Assembly (NCBI GenBank): GCA_030638935.1 | Contig: DAOWDR010000312.1 | Coordinates: 1 to 5,813 of the forward strand | From: Desulfobacteraceae bacterium | GTDB taxonomy: Bacteria; Desulfobacterota; Desulfobacteria; Desulfobacterales; Desulfobacteraceae | Direction of reading: 5' to 3' | Length of the DNA stretch: 5,813 bases | Shown: positions 1 to 5,235 of the stretch, one piece after another | Layout of the letters: each line of letters opens with the position of its first letter | Position numbering within the stretch: position 1 is the stretch's first letter | Made by a program: the position numbers and the translations under genes | The notes under the pieces: model-generated | Database searches by the model: none | The model's input: only the letters and a program-made list of their open reading frames with translations | Told to the model about the DNA's origin: nothing

Positions 1-359
1 AACACCAGAACATGATCTTTGGGATTAGGAGTTACCTTTCCGATCACCCTGGTATTTAAACAGGCCAGAAGCTCCTTGGCCTCGTTCAGGGTGGCCGGAG
101 AATCATGATTGCCCCCAAGGACAACGGTCATGGAGCACCCGGTCTTTTGAAGGGAAACGATAAAATCATTGTACATGGCCCTGGCGTAACTGGGCGGGGT
201 GCCGGTGTCAAAAATATCCCCTGCCACCACCAGGGCATCTGCACTGGATTGAATAATAAGGTTGCCCAGCCAGTCTAAAAACGCTCTGTGTTCCGCCTCC
301 CGGCTTTTTCCCATAAAATGCTGGCCCAGGTGCCAGTCCGAGGTGTGTATGATTCGCAT
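1..359 (-). CDS. sbcD: Exonuclease subunit SbcD, N-terminal part (truncated by window edge)
   Basis: This is the Mre11-type metallophosphoesterase subunit of the SbcCD nuclease, which with the SMC-like ATPase SbcC opens hairpins and blocked DNA ends during repair in the cytoplasm. Only the first 119 codons are present; the gene continues beyond base 1. The start MRIIHTSDWHLGQ is nearly identical to the known E. coli SbcD N-terminus. Metal-binding motifs are visible: D8-x-H10, GDIFD with D48, and GGNHD with N84, H85 and D86. The stretch KSREAEHRAFLDWL (18-31) and the region PPSYAR (55-60) are also diagnostic of SbcD. The start is fixed by homology and no clear Shine-Dalgarno precedes it, but a possible 44-codon ORF ends on its start codon, so it may be translationally coupled. 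sbcC would be expected further left. Base composition is clearly GC-richer than the signalling cluster upstream. Confidence 0.93.
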   Translation of the reverse strand, partial: MRIIHTSDWHLGQHFMGKSREAEHRAFLDWLGNLIIQSSADALVVAGDIFDTGTPPSYARAMYNDFIVSLQKTGCSMTVVLGGNHDSPATLNEAKELLACLNTRVIGKVTPNPKDHVLV

Positions 360-493
360 TATTTAAGATCTTTAAGATTTGTTTCCAGTTTATATTCCCA
401 AGAGTCAGAGTATAATTTCACCCCGAACCCCTGCTTCTGTCCCGGGGCAATGGACCGGGGATTCATGATATGATGCAAATTCAGGGTTGTCAT
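359..493 (-). CDS. Possible 44-aa small ORF ending on the sbcD start codon
   Basis: An open frame of 44 codons begins at ATG (493) and ends in TAA whose last A is the first base of the sbcD ATG (TAATG). I do not recognise the product. It begins MTTLNLHHIMNPRSIA and ends ETNLKDLK, with no signal peptide or membrane segment. An in-frame TAG lies 12 nt upstream, so the frame cannot be longer; a second ATG is codon 10. No Shine-Dalgarno is visible, but a promoter predicted just upstream would start transcription at about the ATG itself, which would make a leaderless message. The GC-rich stretch at 440-461 could form a hairpin with one bulge within the ORF. In favour are the exact stop-start overlap and the position; against are the short length, the lack of a recognised family and the fact that the opposite strand is also open. 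It could equally be the 5' leader of sbcD. Confidence 0.33.
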   Translation of the reverse strand: MTTLNLHHIMNPRSIAPGQKQGFGVKLYSDSWEYKLETNLKDLK

Positions 494-531
494 GGGATAA
501 ATCTAGTATGGACCCATGAAGTTGTCAACCC
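484..531 (-). repeat. Bulged 13-bp inverted repeat overlapping the sbcD promoter
   Basis: GGGTTG plus TCATGGG at 484-496 is complementary to CCCATGA (513-519) and CAACCC (526-531), with six unpaired bases (520-525) in the right arm and a 16-base loop. As RNA from the minus strand it would form a strong stem just after the signalling cluster, so it could act as a transcript end for that cluster. There is no U-tract after it, so it is not a typical intrinsic terminator. Its arms cover the -35 box and the predicted transcription start, so an operator role is the alternative. Confidence 0.45.
500..528 (-). promoter_or_regulatory. Sigma70-type promoter upstream of sbcD
   Basis: On the minus strand a perfect TTGACA (528-523) is followed by a 17-base spacer and TAGATT (505-500), which matches TATAAT at four of six positions. 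Transcription would start near 493-494, giving sbcD a leader of about 135 nt or, if the small ORF is real, a leaderless start. The promoter lies downstream of the last signalling gene, so sbcD probably forms its own unit. This is a motif reading only. Confidence 0.45.
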
Positions 532-582
532 ATTTATCAACTGACTGACCGGATTACACCTCACCAAAGACCAATACTACAT

Positions 583-1635
583 TTAACGGAACAATGACTT
601 AATCCAACCTATTAATCCTTTTTTTGGGCATTTTGAACCAGGGTTGTGTGATGTGGCAGGATGCCGTTGCTGACCTAGGGAAGGTTTAGATTCTGAAGGA
701 GCTTCTTCTTTGTTGGGCGAGACACCGGTTATGCTTTCTGATCTTTCTTCCAGGGAGGTCAGTATCTCTTTAACAACAACGTCTTGGGACTCTTTTTTTG
801 AAAGTGGATTACCAGCTTGTTCTGAAATCCAAGTGGATTCAAGATCCATAAGTATCCCGTCTCCATTGTTCCCAATTTTTGACATTGCAGCGATTCTGTA
901 CGCAAACTGAGTGAATCCTGCTATTTCTCTATATTCTTCAGGCGCTGAATTCGGGTCCTGATAGAATTCGACAGCATTGCAAATGCTGGCAGGCAGATTC
1001 CAGGAGGCCATTAATTTTGATGCAATAAGATTGTCTGTGGTACCAAATTCATCCAATAGTACAGTATGTAACGGCTGTTCAAAAATTCTGGCTTTTTCGA
1101 TGCACAAAAAAAACTCCCTGGAATGATGAATGGCCAGAATCAATTTGCCAATACCATGAAGTAATCCTGCAATATAGAGTTCTCCAGGCAGTACATTCAT
1201 CGTCAGATTAGGGTGTCCGAGGCGTCGGCCTGCCATTGCGCAGGCCCAGGAGGAAGCCCAGTAGTTTTTTGCTGAAAAGCCATGGAGTTCAGATAAATTT
1301 GGAAGAAATCTTTGTAAAAAATACAGATTAACAGAATTAATTGCTTCCTGGAGACCAATCCTCGTAATAGCGGCACGCAGACTGACAATTTCATCCACCC
1401 CCCTGAAAAAAGGAGAATTTGCTAATTGTAGAACCATGGAAAAAAGACCAGGATCCGGCTCAATCAATTTGCAGAACTCTGTGATATCAATTTTTTCCAT
1501 GGGTTTCTGGGCCATGGCCATAATCTTAGAACCATTGGAAGGCATAGGCGGCACTTTAATATCTGAATTTAAAATATTGAACGTTATTTCTTTTGCTAGG
1601 AGTTCTTCTTTCTTGTGTTCTTCCAAAACTTTCAT
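583..1635 (-). CDS. HDOD domain protein lacking HD residues, with basic hydrophobic C-terminal tail
   Basis: A 350-aa cytoplasmic signalling protein. The HDOD domain covers about residues 20-225: an N-terminal part with VPPMPSNGSKIMAMA, then LIEPDPGLFSMVLQLANSPFF (58-77; compare the family pattern of a D-P step followed by LLKLVNS-F) and LRAAITRIG (86-94), and the HD-like half with AGLLHGIGKLIL (156-167) and SWNLPASICNAVEF (211-224). The positions that carry H, HD and HH in the related upstream protein are changed: the usual HD is H160-G161, the WKHS histidine is replaced in WASSW, NHG has become TTDN, and the terminal HHP has become YQDP. It is therefore expected to be a scaffold or binding protein, not a hydrolase. 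Residues about 280-337 are Ser/Pro/Lys-rich and probably disordered, ending in the basic hydrophobic tip KKGLIGWIKSLFR. It is the last gene of the cluster, 80 nt after the cyclase gene, with its own strong ribosome binding site. Its partners and output are unknown. Confidence 0.86.
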   Translation of the reverse strand: MKVLEEHKKEELLAKEITFNILNSDIKVPPMPSNGSKIMAMAQKPMEKIDITEFCKLIEPDPGLFSMVLQLANSPFFRGVDEIVSLRAAITRIGLQEAINSVNLYFLQRFLPNLSELHGFSAKNYWASSWACAMAGRRLGHPNLTMNVLPGELYIAGLLHGIGKLILAIHHSREFFLCIEKARIFEQPLHTVLLDEFGTTDNLIASKLMASWNLPASICNAVEFYQDPNSAPEEYREIAGFTQFAYRIAAMSKIGNNGDGILMDLESTWISEQAGNPLSKKESQDVVVKEILTSLEERSESITGVSPNKEEAPSESKPSLGQQRHPATSHNPGSKCPKKGLIGWIKSLFR

Positions 1636-1637
1636 AT

Positions 1638-1648
1638 TCCTTGTCCTT
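1638..1648 (-). promoter_or_regulatory. Double Shine-Dalgarno of the last HDOD gene
   Basis: On the minus strand AAGGA occurs twice in tandem before ATG 1635: at 1648-1644, with an ideal 8-base spacing, and at 1642-1638, only 2 bases away. This fixes the start of the 350-aa gene and is the strongest ribosome binding site in the cluster, whose other genes have weak or no sites. It suggests this HDOD protein is made at a higher or independent rate. Confidence 0.6.
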
Positions 1649-1685
1649 GAATTATACTACCGTCAAATATAGATAGATATAAACA

Positions 1686-1702
1686 TTTGGTGTCTCACCA
1701 AA
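1686..1702 (-). repeat. Perfect 7-3-7 palindrome between cyclase and HDOD genes
   Basis: TTTGGTG (1686-1692) and CACCAAA (1696-1702) are exact inverted copies separated by TCT. The site sits 13 bases after the cyclase stop, in the only real gap within the cluster. As RNA it forms a 7-bp hairpin that is followed by a UA-rich sequence but not by a clean U-tract. It may be a weak attenuator, an mRNA 3'-end stabiliser for the first three genes, or a protein binding site. Confidence 0.5.
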
Positions 1703-1715
1703 CTCAATCTTGTTA

Positions 1716-2987
1716 TCAGCAAATTTCCGGAATGATTCTGTAAACATTTAAAACTTGTTTTTTGCCTTTTAATTTCAATTTTCCAAGAGGGTTAATACTT
1801 TGGATATTTTCAAAATGATCTATATCAGTTTCTATATCATTGAACACTCTTCCGGACATGTATATCTGGTTGCCATTTGCAAGAGACTGAAGTCTCTGGG
1901 CTGAATTCACAGCATCTCCTATGACAGTATAGTTCATATGATTTTCAGATCCCAAAAACCCGGCAATTAGGTCTCCTGTATTAATACCAACACTCATTTT
2001 CAGATGACGGTACCTTCCACCCAGATTATTTTTGAATAAGTTAAATGCTTCAAACATTTGAAGAACGGCAGTTACCGCTTGAAAACTGCATCTTTCATCA
2101 TCGATGGGTGCTCCGAAAACAGCCATGACGCAATCCCCCATCAGCTTATCCAGGGTCCCTCTATTTTTAAAGACAATTGGTATCATCGACGAATAAAAAT
2201 AATTTAAAACCTCAACGACTTCTTCCGCCGTGGTCTTCTCGGAAAGAGATGTGAATCCTTCTAAATCTGCAAACACCACACAAGCCCTTTTTTTTTCTCC
2301 GCCTAATTTTGGGTTCCCACTTTTTAATATTGTTTTGACAACATTTTTGGAAAAAAATCTGGAAAGCTGAAAAATATGTTTTTCTTCATTTATTTTGTCA
2401 GAATAAAATCTTCTAAATGTTATGGTATTCATTAGGTGATCCCGGACAATAGAATAAAAAAAACGATCCTCTTTCTTAAATCCTCGTCTTTTATCGTTGA
2501 ACAGGATAAGCGCACCATGGAATTCCTCGCCTGAAACAACAGGCAATGCGTATAAGGACCCTTCCAGCTTAAAACAGTCCTCCCAATCATCAAGGTTCTC
2601 AATCAGAATATTTTTTTTCCCATGGGTAATTTTTTTTAGGAGATTGGAATCTTTTAAAAATGAATAGTTGGTACCCATATCGAAACTGGAAGATATATAT
2701 TTTTTCCCCTTATGTTGAAAATCTTTAAACAGATAAAAAACAGCTCCGGATAGATTTTTGTATTTAATAAGACAGTCGAGCTGACGACGCCAAACCAAAT
2801 CCGGATCTGTCAGGTCAATGGACTTCATTGACTCAGCCATTTCCTTTAATATTGACAATTCGTCTATTTTTACTTCATATTTTTTTTGGATGGAAAGAAA
2901 TTTTTCCCTGAACAATTCAAAATGAGCCTGATTCAATTTTTCATTTTTATGTGCATAATCTATCATAATAACCTTATTTGAGATCAT
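1716..2987 (-). CDS. GAF-like sensor plus class III adenylate cyclase
   Basis: A 423-aa soluble protein predicted to convert ATP to cAMP. Residues about 15-55 look helical; about 60-190 resemble a GAF sensory domain; and 200-232 form the linker (QLSRFFSKNVVKTIL) that typically precedes bacterial class III cyclase domains. The cyclase domain covers about 233-420. All key residues are present: metal aspartates D241 (FADLEGFT) and D285 (LMGD), adenine-selecting K281 (DKLMGD) and T354 (YTVIGD), and transition-state N361 and R365 (VNSAQRL). The Lys/Thr pair points to ATP, not GTP. No transmembrane segment is seen, so the signal is probably intracellular. The first ATG overlaps the preceding stop (ATGA) but lacks a Shine-Dalgarno; the ATG of codon 8 (2966) has AAGG with 5-base spacing and may be the true start, giving 416 aa. 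Class membership is very secure; the ligand of the GAF-like part is unknown. Confidence 0.92.
   Translation of the reverse strand: MISNKVIMIDYAHKNEKLNQAHFELFREKFLSIQKKYEVKIDELSILKEMAESMKSIDLTDPDLVWRRQLDCLIKYKNLSGAVFYLFKDFQHKGKKYISSSFDMGTNYSFLKDSNLLKKITHGKKNILIENLDDWEDCFKLEGSLYALPVVSGEEFHGALILFNDKRRGFKKEDRFFYSIVRDHLMNTITFRRFYSDKINEEKHIFQLSRFFSKNVVKTILKSGNPKLGGEKKRACVVFADLEGFTSLSEKTTAEEVVEVLNYFYSSMIPIVFKNRGTLDKLMGDCVMAVFGAPIDDERCSFQAVTAVLQMFEAFNLFKNNLGGRYRHLKMSVGINTGDLIAGFLGSENHMNYTVIGDAVNSAQRLQSLANGNQIYMSGRVFNDIETDIDHFENIQSINPLGKLKLKGKKQVLNVYRIIPEIC
2972..2975 (-). promoter_or_regulatory. Shine-Dalgarno favouring an internal start of the cyclase
   Basis: AAGG at 2975-2972 lies 5 bases before an ATG at 2966-2964 (codon 8 of the longest frame). 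The upstream ATG at 2987 has only U-rich sequence before it and would depend on coupling through the ATGA overlap. Both starts give the same domains. Confidence 0.4.
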
Positions 2988-4093
2988 AAAAACAAAGAAA
3001 AAATGCCACTATTTTCCTTTAGAAATTTTTTTGAATTTTCCACTGTTTCTTCAATGGATTGAATGGTAAAATTATCAAATATGGACTGCAATGTATCCAG
3101 GTGATCTTTTAACAGGGGAGTGGTTTCTGGCTGGTTTTTTCTTCCATCAATGCTGCAAAGGTAATTTGCGAAACCGGTAACGGCTGCCAAACCGGCATGA
3201 CTCTTGGAAGAAGACGGATGATGATGGAAGGAAATAGCCTGGACCAGGGATTCCGGTAGATTCCACTTCTTGGCAATCATTCCACCAATAACACCATGAT
3301 TAAATCCAAAGACTTCTTCTTCAAGGTCATATATCGGCAAATGGGTTTCTTTGGAAAGTTCAATTAGGTTTCGATATTCATTTGGAAAATTTTTAATCAA
3401 AAAAAGTTTGCCAAAGTCATGGAGAATACAGGCAGCAAATATACCTTCATCCATAAGTTTTTTCTTTTCTCGGCACAGGTATTTGCCAATCAAAGCGGTT
3501 TCGACCGAATGTTTCCATAGCACCCTAGGCTCAATCAATCCCCCTATAGTGGGTGCTTTAAAAGATTCGGAAAGACTTATACCAAAAGCGATATTCATAA
3601 TTTCGTCAGTCCCAAGGATGATTGCAGCCTCCTTTACCGAAGTAACTTTCTGGGACAAACCGTAGAATGAAGAGTTCACCAGTTTGAGGAGTTTTAAGGT
3701 CATAACCTGGTCCAGCTGTATGATTTCTTGAATATCATCAATTTCGGATTTTGGATCCATGGCAACATTATAAACCTGTAAAGCGACGGACGGGATAGAC
3801 GAAAGCGATTCAAGTCTATGCAGTTTGGCAATGACAGCTGTTTGGTTTTTTTTTCTTTCAACCAGTTTTTTTTCAACATCCATTGTGGAAATCAGAGTTT
3901 CTATCTTCTTCTTCTTAGTATTAATTCCTTCTTTAGGGGTTATCTGGCTTTTTATCTTCTCTGATATTATATTTGTCAGAGGAGAATTATAGGGAAGTCT
4001 TAGACAAAATTTTTTCTGATTGGCAATGGGAAGCTTTCGCAAACCGTCCCACAATAACTCCAGATCTATTGTGATTAATTTCCGGAAGAGCAA
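2984..4093 (-). CDS. HDOD domain protein with intact HD-type residues
   Basis: A 369-aa cytoplasmic signalling protein. Residues 1-55 contain a small unassigned region (ELLWDGLRKLPIANQKKF), 56-92 are a highly charged Lys-rich linker probably forming helix or coiled coil, and HDOD covers about 93-293. Family hallmarks are LSSIPSVALQVYNVAMDP (97-114), QLDQVMTLKLLKLVNSSFYG (126-145), AAIILG (156-161), ILHDFGKL (223-230), and WNLPESLVQAISFHHHP (277-293). Unlike the HDOD protein at the end of the cluster, it keeps H195 (WKHS), H225-D226, H266 (FNHG) and H290-H292, the positions of an HD-type metal site. HDOD proteins are generally regarded as non-hydrolytic scaffolds, so activity cannot be assumed. 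The longest frame starts at TTG (4093), 19 nt inside the preceding gene and without a clear Shine-Dalgarno; the first in-frame ATG is codon 71 (3883), also without one and after the charged linker starts. Its stop overlaps the cyclase start (ATGA), so the two are probably translationally coupled. Confidence 0.85.
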   Translation of the reverse strand: MLFRKLITIDLELLWDGLRKLPIANQKKFCLRLPYNSPLTNIISEKIKSQITPKEGINTKKKKIETLISTMDVEKKLVERKKNQTAVIAKLHRLESLSSIPSVALQVYNVAMDPKSEIDDIQEIIQLDQVMTLKLLKLVNSSFYGLSQKVTSVKEAAIILGTDEIMNIAFGISLSESFKAPTIGGLIEPRVLWKHSVETALIGKYLCREKKKLMDEGIFAACILHDFGKLFLIKNFPNEYRNLIELSKETHLPIYDLEEEVFGFNHGVIGGMIAKKWNLPESLVQAISFHHHPSSSKSHAGLAAVTGFANYLCSIDGRKNQPETTPLLKDHLDTLQSIFDNFTIQSIEETVENSKKFLKENSGIFSLFL

Positions 4094-4854
4094 CCCACGC
4101 GCATCGTTAAAATATTGCTGTAAATACTATCTATCCCGGAAGAATTATTGTCAAATTTTGACTCTCCACCCGCCTCTTTTTTTAAAGAAGGCGATTCTAA
4201 TTTTTCCCTTGGTGTAGCATAAGCATTAATCCTTTTTTGCAGAACATCAATCAATTCATAAAAAGAATACCCATCCCTTGGGAAAATAGCTTCACCGATC
4301 TTAATTATAGCATCTTTCCGGACAATCTTCTTGACCGCTTTTATGACTTTTGGAATCAGTATCTGTAGACCGGTTTCATCTGTTGTGAATCCAAGAAATA
4401 AAATTTTATTGTCATCAATGGCATAGACTGAATCACTTTCCCGGAACCTTTTTTCAATTTCATTCTCTCTTCCTGTCAAAGGGATCAGTTCATCTCCTTT
4501 GTTTTCAGGCTGAACAATCACATATAAAAGACATGTATCCACACCGGCCCTGAGGGACATGTTCAGTAGTTTAGAAATCCATTTCAATTGCCATTGATCA
4601 ATATGGAAAGAGAGTCTTTCATCTTTGATCACCTTGTGGACTGATACATTCGCATTCATGGCCTTAAAATTTTTCAAAGCTGATTTTACGATATGTTTAG
4701 AAGGCGTGTCCCACAAAATGGCAGGCGGTGAATTCAATATGTGTTCAGCTTTTTTTTTTGAAAAATCAAATTCACTGGTAACATATTGAATAAAATCATT
4801 GGTACTTTTCGAATACAATTTTTTAAATATTATTCTGTAGACGATTTCTTTCAT
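4075..4854 (-). CDS. L7/L12-like module plus degenerate GGDEF-like protein, putative c-di-GMP receptor
   Basis: A 259-aa cytoplasmic protein, first gene of the cluster. Residues 1-78 follow the pattern of the ribosomal L7/L12 C-terminal fold as found in non-ribosomal signalling proteins: KKKAEHILNSPPAIL (33-47), then a helix, then MNANVSVHKVI (66-76). Residues about 98-212 follow a GGDEF fold: the CLLYVIV strand (108-114), RESDSVYAID with the following strand ILFLGF (151-156), a helix, and the hallmark KIGEAIFPRDGYSFYELI (185-202). The catalytic GGDEF signature is replaced by DDNKI (147-151), so diguanylate cyclase activity is not expected. The RxxD inhibitory-site motif (R138, D141) is kept at exactly the family spacing of five residues before it. 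Residues 213-259 are polar and probably disordered. No membrane segment is seen. The ATG start has no Shine-Dalgarno, but an in-frame TAA 21 bases upstream rules out a much earlier start. Domain assignments are by eye; the L7/L12 resemblance is the less certain one. Confidence 0.78.
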   Translation of the reverse strand: MKEIVYRIIFKKLYSKSTNDFIQYVTSEFDFSKKKAEHILNSPPAILWDTPSKHIVKSALKNFKAMNANVSVHKVIKDERLSFHIDQWQLKWISKLLNMSLRAGVDTCLLYVIVQPENKGDELIPLTGRENEIEKRFRESDSVYAIDDNKILFLGFTTDETGLQILIPKVIKAVKKIVRKDAIIKIGEAIFPRDGYSFYELIDVLQKRINAYATPREKLESPSLKKEAGGESKFDNNSSGIDSIYSNILTMRVGCSSGN

Positions 4855-4856
4855 AA

Positions 4857-4876
4857 TTTGGTTTAATTTGGTTTAA
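4857..4876 (-). repeat. Tandem 10-bp repeat replacing the Shine-Dalgarno of the first cluster gene
   Basis: TTTGGTTTAA occurs twice head to tail (4857-4866 and 4867-4876), only 2 bases upstream of the ATG at 4854 as read on the minus strand, exactly where a Shine-Dalgarno would be expected. A spacing of one helical turn is typical of direct-repeat operators. Read as RNA it is an A-rich, unstructured leader (AAACCAAAUU), which can also help initiation without a Shine-Dalgarno. Confidence 0.6.
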
Positions 4877-4897
4877 TTAATATTTTTTAGATACTGG

Positions 4898-4924
4898 ATA
4901 ATATGTTTCATCTGCCTTTGTCAA
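4898..4924 (-). promoter_or_regulatory. Candidate sigma70 promoter of the signalling cluster
   Basis: On the minus strand a perfect TTGACA (4924-4919) is followed, after a short 15-base spacer, by TATTAT (4903-4898), five of six matches to the -10 consensus. Transcription would begin near 4891, giving a 36-base AU-rich leader that carries the tandem decamer. The short spacer suggests a weak or activated promoter; a palindrome (4932-4939) sits eight bases upstream of the -35 box. Confidence 0.45.
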
Positions 4925-5064
4925 GCGAATCAGCCGGCTCCAAAATAATTAGGCCAATCATAAACAAATCGAAAAAATTTTATCCAAATTTAAATATTTT
5001 TACCTGTTGCCAAACCCTTTTATCTTTATTGTGTGCGTTTAAAACTGGCATTATGGGACAATGA

Positions 5065-5092
5065 TTGACAATATCTTTCCACCCATGATACT
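5065..5092 (+). promoter_or_regulatory. Candidate sigma70 promoter of the thiamin transport unit
   Basis: A perfect TTGACA (5065-5070), a 16-base spacer and GATACT (5087-5092, four of six matches) lie just upstream of the TPP aptamer. Transcription would start near 5099, about 25 bases before the aptamer, which is the expected arrangement for a riboswitch leader. Confidence 0.5.
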
Positions 5093-5124
5093 TTGCCAGG
5101 AAACCAGTGCAAAATGCAGTGGTA

Positions 5125-5217
5125 GGCTGGGGGAGCCGATAAGAATCGGCTGAGAGGAGACTGTAATTTGTTTCGACCCCTGGAACCTGCTCCAGATAAT
5201 TCTGGCGAAGGAAAGTC
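5125..5217 (+). promoter_or_regulatory. TPP (thiamin pyrophosphate) riboswitch, THI element
   Basis: This RNA aptamer binds thiamin pyrophosphate and normally lowers expression of thiamin genes when TPP is plentiful. The conserved elements are in order and spacing: P1 GGCT (5125-5128) with AGTC (5214-5217), including one G-U pair; P2 GGGG (about 5129-5132) with CCCC (5177-5180); P3 GCCGAT (5135-5140) with ATCGGC (5145-5150); the pyrimidine-binding CTGAGA (5150-5155); P4 CCT (5186-5188) with AGG (5209-5211); the GAACCTG segment (5183-5189); P5 CCAGA (5192-5196) with TCTGG (5201-5205) closed by TAAT; and GGCGAAGGAAA in place of the usual GCGUAGGGAA. It precedes an ABC ATPase gene by 84 bases, so the transporter is expected to be repressed by TPP. 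Recognition of the element is very secure; the exact outer helix ends are my estimate. Confidence 0.95.
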
Positions 5218-5235
5218 AATTTTTGTTTTCTTTTC

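Noticed and set aside
288..473. A 61-codon plus-strand open frame over the sbcD start.
   Set aside because: More than a third of it is antisense to the clearly conserved SbcD N-terminus, and it has no recognisable motif.
1651..1656. A perfect minus-strand TATAAT before the last HDOD gene, as an internal promoter.
   Set aside because: No -35 box stands 16-18 bases upstream, there is no TG extension, and the start would fall within the ribosome binding site.
3351..3665. A 104-codon plus-strand open frame inside the HD-intact HDOD gene.
   Set aside because: It is the complement of the conserved HDOD core, with no Shine-Dalgarno and no family likeness.
5135..5142. GCCGATAA, identical to the -10 box of flagellar sigma28 promoters.
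   Set aside because: There is no TAAA at the required distance upstream, and the bases are part of P3 of the riboswitch.
4980..5219. A 79-codon minus-strand open frame across the intergenic region.
   Set aside because: It is antisense to the TPP aptamer, whose conserved structure fully explains the sequence; no ribosome binding site or family is seen.
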